From Nymphaea colorata (lineage: Eukaryota > Streptophyta > Magnoliopsida > Nymphaeales > Nymphaeaceae), in contig NC_045148.1 in the NCBI RefSeq assembly GCF_008831285.2, positions 20,081,002 through 20,145,001 of the forward strand: 64,000 nt of DNA, in the 5' to 3' direction. Below are positions 28,942-40,779 of the stretch, piece by piece. The notes beneath the pieces were generated by a model, which saw nothing but the letters and a program-made list of their open reading frames with translations, was not told where the DNA came from and ran no database searches. Position 1 is the first letter of the stretch. Each line of letters opens with the position of its first letter. The position numbers were made by a program, and so were the translations under genes.

Positions 28942-31900
28942 TCCTCCCGCAAGCTCAATGCTCCAACAATGAGATTGAGCTTGTTAATTATTTGATAATG
29001 GTGCTGCTTACTAAGTGGCTTAGTTAAAATATCAGCAACCTGATCTTTGGAAGAGATGTACTGAATTTTCAAATCTCCTTTAGCCAATTTTTCTCGAACA
29101 AAATGAAGGTCAATCTCTATGTGTTTGCTGCGACTATGATACACAGGATGAGCTGCAAGATAGGCTGCGCCGATGTTGTCGCACCATAATATGGGAGGTT
29201 GTGATTGATCAACACAAAGTTCTTTTAATAAAAATTATAACCACATGATTTCAGCAGTAGTATTGGCAATGGATCGATACTCAGCCTCAGTGCTAGAATG
29301 AGAGACAACTGACTACTTTTTAGCACTCCATGAAACTAGATTGGATCCAATAAACACTGCATATCCACCTGTAGAGCGTCTATCATCAAGACATCCTGCC
29401 CAATCTGCATCACTGTAAGCATTAATATTTAAAACTGAACTACGTCTAATAACAAGGCCATAATCAATAGTGTGCTTCAAATATCTTAGGATTCTCTTTA
29501 CGGCATCCCAATGGGCATCAGTAGGATGATGCATGTATTGACAAACTTTGTTGACAGCATAAGAGATGTCTGGACGAGTCACAGTAGAGTATTGAAGAGC
29601 ACCAACAATGCTGCGATAAAGAGTTGGATCATAAAAATTTGATCCAGTTTGAGCAGATAAAGCAGGGGAGCATGCCATGGGAGTTGAAACTCCCTTAGCT
29701 CCAAGCATATTTGTTCTTTTGAGAAGCTCGAATATGTACTTCCTTTGAGACAATATTAGCTTATTGTCAATTCTTTTTACTTCTATGCCCAAAAAGAAAT
29801 GAAGCTCACCCAGATCTTTAATGGCGAACTCACCTTTGAATTGACAAATAATTTTATGAATATATTCTGGTGAGCTTCCTGTTATGATCATGTCATCCAC
29901 GTATACCAAAACATATAGAAGTATTTCTCTTTTTCTCAAAATAAAAAGAGATGAATCTGTTTGAGCCCCTTTAAAACCAAGATTTTGGAGGAATAGACTA
30001 AGACGGGCAAACCATGCCCTAGGAGCCTGTTTTAAACCATATAAAGCACGTTCAAGCTTGCATACATGATTTGGGAAAGAATGATTTTGAAATCCGGGTG
30101 GTTGAGCCATATAAACTTCTTCTGAAATAGATCCATATAGAAATGCATTTTGAATATCCAGCTGATGTATTTTCCATTTGTGACTAATAGAAATAGTCAA
30201 TACTGTCCGAATTGTAGTAGGCTTCACAACAGGGCTGAAGGTTTCAGTATAGTCAATTCCTTCTTTTTGACTATATCCCTTGGCGACGAGTCTAGCCTTG
30301 TATCTTTCCAATGATCCATCTGCCTTTCGCTTGATTTTGAACACCCATTTACATCCTACAATGTGTTTGGCTTCTTTCTTTGGAACAAGTTTCCAAGTAT
30401 TGTTTCGAATAAGAGCATCATATTCTTCTTGCATGGCCTTCCTCCAATTTTCATCTTCATATGCTTCCTTGAAACTTGAGGGTTCTTTATCTTCAAGAAG
30501 AGTGGAGACAAGAGCTTTTGGAAGAGAGTGTTTGCTAGAAAAATATGTATGGAATTCATTGTATTTAGAATTAGGTTTGAAGATTCCCACTTGAGATCTA
30601 GTAGTCATAGGATGGACTCGTTCTTGATTTGGTTCATTTTCATTGGATTGGGTAGGCTCCTCATTTTCAAGAGTTTCAGGTTGAGATTCACTATTTGTTT
30701 CAGACTGAAATAAGGGTTCATCTGAAGTTGTGGAGGTACTAGATGATGGTATTGTAGGGTTTGAGAACTGATATTCATGAGGGGAGGTTAAAATTATAGC
30801 TTGGTTTTGAGTTTCTAGATCTTGAGTTCTAGTTTCTTGAGTATCAATAAAAGGAAATTTTTTCTCATTAAATTGGACATGTCTCGAAATATAGATTTTA
30901 CGGGTTCGTACACCCAAACAATAATATCCTTTATGTTGATGAGCATAACTCAAGAAAACACATCTTTCAGAACGGTAATCTAATTTATTTTTCTGATAAG
31001 CTCTTAAACAAGGAAAGCATTCACATCCAAAGATTTTGAGGAAGCCATAGTCAGGTTTCTCTTTGAACAATTTTTCCAAAGGAGAAGCAAAATCAAGAAT
31101 CTTGGTTGGCATTCGGTTAATCAAATATACAGTAGTACAAAAAGCATATGACCAAAAGTTCTTGGGAATATTACCTTCTGCCATTAGAGATAAACCTGTT
31201 TCAACAATATGTTTATGTCTTCTTTCAGCTGCTCCATTTTGTTCAGGGGTATGAGGACATGATATTCTATGTCCAATACCATTATCGACAAGATATGATT
31301 GAAGCCCTTGAAATTCTCCTCCCCAATCTGAGTGAAAATATTTTATCTTGTGCCCAGTGAGATTTTCAGAAAGTGCCTTGAAAGCTTTAAAAACATGACT
31401 GACATCTGATTTTTTTTTCATCAAATAAATCCAAGTATATCTTGAAAATGCATCCATAAAAATCACATAGTACTTAAAACCATTCACACTCTCCACTGGG
31501 GCTGGACCCCATACATCAGAATAAATGAGTTCAAGCGGGCATTTCACCTTACTTGAAATAGCATTAAATGGAAGTTTATGACTCTTAGCCTTTTGACAAG
31601 CTTCACACAAAAAATTTAAACAATCATCATAATAAGACAAATCATACTTGTTCAAAACCTTCTTAACAATGGAAAATGAAGGGTGACCAAGTCTTTTGTA
31701 CCACTGCCCAATAGTATGTCTTTCTCCAAGTTGTGCTTCCTTTTTTCTGCTACTAAGGTCTATCTTATATAGCCCATCACTGCTCATTCCTTGATGAAGA
31801 ATTTTTCCCGTTCCCTGCTGCTTAACATAGCACATATTAGGATGAAACTCAAAATAGACTCCATTATCCTTAGAAAAACGTTGTATAGATAACAAGTTTC

Positions 31901-33065
31901 TTGTTATTTTGGGCACATGAAGGAGATCATTTAAAACTAAATTTTGAGATGTCTTTGAAGAACCAATATGAAAAATTCTCAAACCTGATCCATCTCCGAT
32001 TTTTACTGCATCTCTACCTTTGTATTTGGCATGAATGGACAAGTTATTGATATCATTGGTGATGTGATGAGTCGCACCGGAGTCAGGATACCAATTGTCA
32101 TCTCCAATGTCTTGATTCAGAGTGCTAGAAGAAACTGCATGATGTGCTTGAGGAGGCGTTGTCTCTTTTTCTTTAAGCAAGTTAGTATATGACCAACAAA
32201 ACTTTGCAATATGACCAACTTTTCCACATATTTGGCACACAAAACGATCACCTTTGTATTGATCACTTTTCCGAACTCCTCCTCTAGATTGATAGTTGTT
32301 TCTACCACGACCTCTGTAGTTGGTTTGCTTGTTGTAAACTTGTTTTGATGCAATATTCGCAGCCGGCATAATAGATTCAAAAGTTTGAGAATCATCTTCT
32401 TTTAAGTTGGCTTCTTGTATGAGAAGAAGCCCATGAAGTTCGTTCAAAGAGACAGGGTCCTTTCGAGTTTCCATACTGACTTTAAAAGCAAGATATTCAC
32501 TTGGCAATCCTCTAAGAATTTGAAGAACAAGATCATCTTCATCAACAGGTTTGGATGCAATGGCTAATTGATGAGCAATAGATTTTGCTTTGTTTATATA
32601 AACATCCATAGAACTAGATCCCTTTTTCAAATCTTGAAACTGTGATTTTAACTGCATTATTCGAGCCCTAGATTGAGTGGCATATGACTGCCTAAGAGCG
32701 CTCCATACCTCTAGAGAGGTTTTTAAACCAATAATTTAGGTATGTATTGCTTCAGATAGAGAGGACTTAATCCAACTCAAAAGTAGTTGATCATTTCTCA
32801 ACCATTCAATATATTCTGAACTAATTTCAGTTGTTCCACTTCTAAACATTAATGGAGCAGGTTTGCTTCCATCAATATATCTCATAAGACCAAATGAGAT
32901 CAAAATTGAAGTGAATTGAGATTCCCAAATAAGATAATTTTCAGCATTTAACTTGATGGTGAGGAAATGCTGTAAATTGCTTGGGCACTAAAGAGGAGAA
33001 GCAAGAAAATTCATACCCGTATCAGAGTTGACTCCTGTATTTGATGATGCTTCTTGATTTGCCAT
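28695..33065 (-). pseudogene. copia gag-pol polyprotein frame with four stop codons
   Basis: Starts at the ATG at 33065-33063. The gag (UBN2-type) region holds TAG at 32988-32990 and TAA at 32736-32738. The uninterrupted core, 29313-32657, gives the zinc knuckle CQICGKVGHIAKFC, protease WYPDSGATHHIT, integrase (HSDWGGEF, PEQNGAAERRH), reverse transcriptase with YVDDMIITG, and most of RNase H. Stops follow at 29310-29312 and 29235-29237, after which SKHIEIDLHFVREKL and ADILTKPLS close RNase H. The same frame then enters the 3' LTR and reads the 24-bp array. Only point changes appear to separate it from an open frame. Confidence 0.93.
28738..28905 (-). repeat. 24-bp tandem array, seven units, in the left LTR
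   Basis: Seven adjoining 24-bp units of the type CATGACTTTTCATC followed by a variable pyrimidine-rich and AA-rich end; 7 x 24 fills the interval exactly. On the minus strand it encodes an eight-residue repeat (DEKSCLLR) and is read as the end of the pol frame. Confidence 0.95.
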
Positions 33066-33132
33066 GAGAATGAAACGCGGCAACACAAGATGTAATCCTT
33101 AGGATCTAGCAGCAACACTAACAAGGACCAGT

Positions 33133-33145
33133 GGCTCTGATACCA
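33133..33145 (-). other. Primer-binding site of the copia in CRK C
   Basis: The minus strand reads TGGTATCAGAGCC immediately next to the right LTR, matching the initiator Met tRNA priming site. Confidence 0.93.
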
Positions 33146-33514
33146 TGTAAGAAATCAAAATGAAGAAATAATTAAAGGGACAAAAATTTTTAAAGTGGTT
33201 CAGCCAATAGGCCTACGTCCACTAGTCTGTCATTTCTTGCTTGTCTTCCTTTGGTGGAGAGGCTCATTTATATAGAGGAGTTACATAAGGGGTCTCTAGT
33301 TCTCAAGAGACATGACTTTTCATCTTTCAACATACATGACTTTTCATCCCTCAAGGGACATGACTTTTCATCTCTCAAGAGACATGTTTTTTCATTTCCT
33401 AAGAGACATGACTTTTCATCTTCCAACAGACATGACTTTTCATCTCTCAAGAGACATGACTTTTCATCTCCCAAGTAATACACATTGAGAGCCTTCTTGG
33501 TGTTTCTGTTAACA
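33146..33514 (-). repeat. Right LTR (5' LTR) of the copia in CRK C
   Basis: 369 bp. It contains the second copy of the seven-unit 24-bp array, at 33311-33478, in the same register as in the left LTR. Confidence 0.95.
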
Positions 33515-33920
33515 CGCTACTCTGACGAGAACTTCGCCGGCATGGTAGACGTCCATGACAGGGCATGCCAACCAGCGGCAGACAATGCATCAAATCCTCC
33601 GAACTTCTATCAGAGTTTGAGAATCCTTGTAGCCAACCTGACCTCGCTGGTGACGCAGAGCTCTCCTAATCGCTTCTTCGCTACGGGAGTCTCTGTCCTT
33701 GAGGAAGCAAAGAGGATCTACGCTCTGGCGCAGTGCGTCAAAGATATACCTGCGGACCAATGTGGGTGGTGCTTGCAGAATGCCAGCTCCGATATTGCAG
33801 GATGCTTTAATGGAAAGCAAAGCGGTCGCATCCTCAGGGGAAGCTGCAACTTGGCTTTTGGAGTGCGGCCTTTCTTCTCCAGCGATCCTACTGTGACATC
33901 ACTTCCGGAGCCCAGTCGCG
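33515..33920 (+). pseudogene. CRK C exon 1, 3' part: end of DUF26-3 and DUF26-4
   Basis: Resumes in frame with CGC TAC TCT (33515-33519 is the right target duplicate) and stays open through DUF26-4 (C-x8-C-x2-C near 33735-33772) to the GTGAGT donor at 33921. Confidence 0.9.
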
Positions 33921-34722
33921 GTGAGTCCACTTCGTGACATCACATGCTTAAACAGATCTAAAACCCTAATCGTAAGCACCATTTTGAAAGTAGTGATGTA
34001 GTGGGGCTGGTTCTTTTCTGTAGCTCATTGTCTTTCATTCATATTTTTGTATTCTTTTCTGTTTGTAAAAGTAGGAGGTGATCCCTCCAGCAGGTTTTTG
34101 GGGTGTTCGCATTTAAGTAAAGATGCAACTTGGCGGATGACCAAATCTGCCCTCATCTGTTGCCAACAAGAGCAAGCTTGGGAATTCTAATTAGTTGTTC
34201 CTCAAACACCTCGATGAATGTCTGTTTGGTAAAGTGGAATGGTCTCCCATTCTCTTCACCTGTCCTTTGTCCTGTTGAAGCAACTAACTTTTTTGCTGTT
34301 AGAATTTGGAATACCTGTACTTCATCATGGCACCAGGGTGTCAGGCAGGTCTGTCTGTTTTATTAGCTTATCAAATTGTATTTTTCTGCTTCCTTTTTAC
34401 AGCTTCTTCATGTTCATTTTGTCCTTTATTAATTGATACCAAGGACCTCCCACTGTTGTCCGCTTTCTTTTGCTTTGGTTACTGAATTTCTCCGATTTGC
34501 TGACAATACCTTGTTCTACTTTCTCGAAAAAGAAGAAAACAATCATACCCAACATAGAAGCTGCTGTTAGATGCTCCTGTGCCTTATGGGGGGATCTTCA
34601 CTTTCTACAAATTTGTGGGCAACAATAGTATGTTGTAGTTGTGTCTAGTCCACATTGGACATCCAACGATTTGTAAACAACCACGACGTATCAAAAACAT
34701 AACATTTATCCTTTCAAAACAG

Positions 34723-35876
34723 GGCAAAAGCACTGGTGGATTTATGTTGTCGTCTGCATCGTTGGTGTGCTTCTGCTAGCAACAGCGTGTGCGTTTTGCT
34801 TAGTTCGGAGACGAAAGCAGCATCCAGGTAAAGTTCATGTGCCTTTGAAAGGCTGTATAAGCCATCGATCTCACAAAAAAATATTCAAATCTTTGATCTC
34901 CTATTTCTTCATGTCGTCTTAGAGAATCAAAAACAGAAAGAAGCAACTTCAATGGATTCGGCAAATGTAAAAGAGAATGAGGCAACCTATAATTTACCAC
35001 AATTCAGCCTGAGGACGCTGGAAGGTGCTACAGATAAATTTTCAAAATCAAATAAGCTTGGAGAAGGTGGTTATGGCCCTGTCTACAAGGTAATTGGAGC
35101 AACACTTCTCTGATTTATCCTCCTATTATTTATTATTAATGAGAGAAAACTAGCATACAGTTCATCCCTGTCACTTATTTGTAACAAAATGGTCGATTTA
35201 TGAGTTCCTTGATTATAAGGTTCAGAGGAGTTTAGTGTCTCAACGAACTAAAATTTTGTTCTCTTTTTTGAACTACCAGGGGAAGCTCCAAAAGACAGTG
35301 TCTAAGTAGCACCCGTCAAACTTTATCTCTATAATCTAAGGATTGTAAAGAAATCGTGTGACCTGGATGATATTTGAAAAATGAAGAGATGAATTATTTT
35401 TTGGAAATTAAGAGGAAAAAATTGATCACTCAACTGAAATTTCTCTATGAGGAGCATACGTTCGGTGATATGTCACATAGGTTCAAGATGTGAACGCAGG
35501 AATGGGTGCGCTCAGACTCACATCCATATATGCATATAATTGTCTATAAACAATAAACCAATATTTTTTTTTTCTTTCTAAAAACACCATGTTACTCAGG
35601 TTTGGAGATTATTTACTCTTATTAGAATGACAAATGTATAAGAATTGGTGATGCTTTCCTTCCAGGGGAAGCTTCCTAGTGGACAGGAAGTAGCTGTCAA
35701 GAGGCTGTCTGGTCGCACTGGGCAAGGCTTAAAGGAGTTCAGGAATGAAGTTGAGTTGATAGCCAAAATTCAACACATAAACCTGGTTAGGCTTATTGGT
35801 TTCTGCATGGAAAATGAGGAGATGATACTCATATATGAATATATGCCCAACAAAAGCCTTGATTTCATCCTTGAAG
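34723..35876 (+). pseudogene. CRK C exons 2-4
   Basis: Exon 2 (34723-34827) gives the membrane segment HWWIYVVVCIVGVLLLATAC. Exon 3 (34923-35089) gives the G-loop [11 protein letters not shown]. Exon 4 (35666-35876) gives EVAVKRLS and the helix C glutamate. All are open and B-sized. Confidence 0.88.
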
Positions 35877-35908
35877 GTTAGTAGCTTTATTTCTTTAACA
35901 TTCTTGCA

Positions 35909-35912
35909 CAGT

Positions 35913-35942
<30 letters not shown>
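35909..35942. repeat. (CA)n microsatellite in CRK C intron 4
   Basis: A dinucleotide CA run starting just after exon 4 and slightly imperfect near its right end (ACACGCACACA). It is absent from the same intron in B and E. Confidence 0.85.
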
Positions 35943-35943
<1 letters not shown>

Positions 35944-36282
35944 AAAAAGTGCCTCCAAGGGTGGAGTTCCTGATCAAAGCCTTAAAGGAGAATGCACAAA
36001 GAGGCCAAAATAGCTTCAAGTTTTGCCACATAGATTACAAACTTAATGTCATGTACATGGCAGTAGAATAACATTTTCCCGTAAACCATGTGAAAAAGGT
36101 ATGAAACAGTTGGAAACTCCTCCAGCCCAAAATAAAATGTACTCAAACATTTCGAAAATTCAAATGTTATTGGAGGGTATGGGGCATATATCATATATGT
36201 TGTGTGGTCTCACATGGAACGGGACTCTTTTGAAACTCTGCAAGTATAGAGAGAGAGAGGTTAGTCAAATTAAAGTTATTAA

Positions 36283-38010
<1,728 letters not shown>

Positions 38011-38480
38011 AAGCGACAAAAATTTCACCCAGAATGTATGTGAACATGGAAGACATTCTGCCAATGTACGCAAATCATGCATTGGAGAAGTGAACACATG
38101 CCTAATGGAATTTACCTGATTCGTAATATTTATTACTTCATATTTAGGTCTCCAACTGGGAGAGAAACAGATCTCCCTTGGGTTAATCCCCCGATCTTAC
38201 TTCCCAACCATATGAAGGAAGGAGTGGTTTGCACAACATCACATGTCAAAGGAACCGACCTTGTTATACTCAAGCGCAGCTCTTGTAGTAAGTACCCAAG
38301 AAAAGCTCATTTTCATTAAAGATTCATCTCTAAAAGCTTAATTCCTCATCTGCAACTTTCATAAGTTATAAGCCAAACGGAAAAATAGTTGGACGCGCGA
38401 ACAGAAAAATGAAAAAAAGAAAAAAAAAAGTTGGACACGAAATGAGATCATACATCAACGTACTAACTACTCTGGTAAAA
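38011..38480 (+). other. CRK C 3' flank, no gene
   Basis: Begins with the conserved 3' flank shared by A, B and F and changes to unrelated AT-rich DNA near 38340. Confidence 0.5.
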
Positions 38481-38484
38481 TTTA

Positions 38485-39010
38485 AATGGGCAGTATGGAA
38501 AGCCTGTGTTGAAAATTTTCTGGCTTGCAACTTGGGGGAGAAAGGAAAAGAGTTACTTGTATGGACCAATCACAATTTACTGGCCGAGCCTTCGCCGCCA
38601 CCACTTTCTAGTCACTTGTCCATGGTAGTTCTCATGCATGGGAACAATTCGTCGGACCTTCCCTTTCCCAAACAACCTGCACTTATTGCGGAAAAAATTG
38701 CAGGATCAAGCCTACCTCGTTCTTCTGTTATTTGGTCTATTGCTTCTAAAAGCACGACAGGGTGAAAACAACAAAAGTTTCACCCAGACTGTATGTGAAC
38801 ATGGAAGGCATTCTGCCAATGTACGCAAATCATGCATTGGAGAAGTGAACATATGCCTAATGGAATTTACCTGATTCGTAATATTTAGTACTTCCGGGCA
38901 ACTATGGAAAGCCTGTGTTGAAGTTTGCAACTGGGGGGAGAAAGGAAAAGAGTTACTTCTATGGACCAATCACAATTTACTGGCCGCCACCCCTTTCCAG
39001 TCACTTGTCC
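38485..39010 (+). repeat. Local duplication enclosing a CRK exon-7 fragment
   Basis: A block of about 115 bp (38490-38612) recurs at 38898-39005 (GGAAAGCCTGTGTTGAA and the following run through CACTTGTCCAT). Between the copies lies a CRK fragment with its own 3' flank. Confidence 0.75.
38618..38765 (+). pseudogene. CRK exon-7 fragment
   Basis: The last 49 codons of exon 7 (VVLMHGNNSSDLPFPKQPAL onward, ending STTG) begin abruptly after CACTTGTCCATGG. TGTCCATGG occurs in exon 7 of C and most of it in the flanking repeat, so the junction carries microhomology. Confidence 0.85.
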
Positions 39011-40779
39011 ATCCACATGGTCGGAACTTGGTTTCAAAAAGATTCCAAGATTGGTTACGTTATTAGCAGAGGAGAGGATGACATGATTGACACGAATGCA
39101 TTCCATAGCTGCGGCAACTATCTGCTGCCTGAGTCCAAGCTTCTTGACTATTGCCATTTACACCAACGTCAAAAAATGCCTAGAAGCCATTCGCCGCTGA
39201 ATGGAAGGTTGGAACAAAGTGGCCAATAAATTCCCTGACTTTTTGCAACTTACTCCAAATATTTTGCCCACGCCCACACTAGCTCCCATGTGACTCCGCC
39301 TCTAAGTACCACTATATACAAAAAGCGAATCTTTTATAGCACTAATATGAAAGTAAATAATTTGTGTAAGTTTGGTGTGGGCAACTACCCGTTACCACTG
39401 ATTGTCACTAATCAAATAGCAATTGCCAATGCTATTGCACGAAATGAAGGCTTTGCCTGAATGAAGGAACTTGATTTCAGAAAGTGATTCTTAGTTCTGC
39501 TGGTGCCAATTATCACAGAAAGTAGTATTTGCAGAGAGCAACCCAATTTTGTTTTATCGGTAATTGTAGTGCATTGACTCTAGTTGTTACAGCTGTAAAT
39601 AAAGCTTTACTACCACAAACTTTACATTGATAATTAAATTACTTGTAATCCATCAGTAGTATTGGGTAAGCTTTACTACCACAAACTTTAAGAAGTTTAG
39701 CATTGGCACAAATTAAACGTTTCAGTAGTTGGAATCGGGTCCGGGTTCGAGTTGTGCTCGGGTTAGTTCTATTTAAGGCGTGTGATTGGGGACCAACACA
39801 CTAAAATGTGTTCAAGACCTTCCCAGTATTGCCGCTGCACCTGGATAAAATGGATAAACTATTTCTAGTTTTCCCATTTTGTTCTATAAAGGGTAGCACA
39901 TAATTGATGCACTAAGGTGCCAAATGATCAAAATGCCTTTAGTATGTTAAAGGAAAAGCCCTCCCCATATTGATTAAAAAATGGAAAGTGACAAATTAAA
40001 TTTCCAAAACATCTGTTTTTCTTTTTTCCAGTTTTTTCTTTTTATTGAGGATCAGTGGTTCATTTTACCATTATGAAGAGAGGTCACTGAATCCCTCTTA
40101 TGCCCATCACCGCTAAGATTTATGCCCATCACCGCTAAGATTTATAGAGTTTGCTTTGCAACTTATTATGATTTAAAGGAAGAACATATTAGGGTGTGAC
40201 AATGTCCATAAGATTTGTGTATTGTAGGGCTGTTCAACTGGTCGAGCTAGACTCGAACTCGCTCAATAAACTTGACTCGAGAAAGAAAACATATAAAGTA
40301 TGTTTTATACAATTATCAAAAGAAGTAACTTGCTCAAATGGGTTTGCATGACTGGTAAGTGGGAAGATTTCAGCTTAACGGAGCCGAGTTTGAGTTTTAA
40401 GAACTCGAGCCAAGTTAAGCTCGAGTTAATGAAATCAAACTCGACTTGAACCGAGTTCAAGTTTCTTTCAAGATACTCAGTTGAGTTAGAACCGTTCTAG
40501 TGCACCGGATCCTTTTAAAAGTGGACCTCCGGCAATTATTTCAAAGGACCATCCACATAAATGATAATAAGAGTGGTCAACCGGGATATTGGTTGATTTC
40601 ATTAAATAGCCAGCACATTGAGTGATACTATCCCTAAACATATTAACGTAGAGAAGCTTTCACTTAAGCGTCTGTTTTTTATATTATTCAAATATAAGCC
40701 TCATATTTCTAGTTTATCTGATACGGAGCTTTACTTTTGCTATCAACTACCAATAATTAATAAAGGGTTCCAAGAAACA
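39011..40779. other. Intergenic with simple repeats, no gene
   Basis: No coding frame is supported. A 24-bp unit (TATGCCCATCACCGCTAAGATT) is repeated twice at 40099-40146. Between 40225 and 40500 there are many CTCGAG/GAGTT words in both orientations, suggesting a decayed inverted-repeat transposon. Around 40590-40775 the DNA resembles CRK upstream sequence. Confidence 0.5.

Larger units (their letters stand above)
28573..33514 (-). mobile_element. Young Ty1/copia LTR retrotransposon in CRK C, minus strand
   Basis: It is 4942 bp with two 369-bp LTRs (28573-28941, 33146-33514), TGTAAG...TTAACA ends, and a perfect CGCTA target duplication (28568-28572, 33515-33519). The LTRs differ at only about half a dozen positions by eye, making this the youngest of the three complete insertions. 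One continuous gag-pol frame runs from 33065 to 28695 on the minus strand, interrupted only by four stop codons and no frameshift. The primer-binding site adjoins the right LTR. The element is structurally complete but cannot translate its polyprotein from this copy. Confidence 0.96.
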
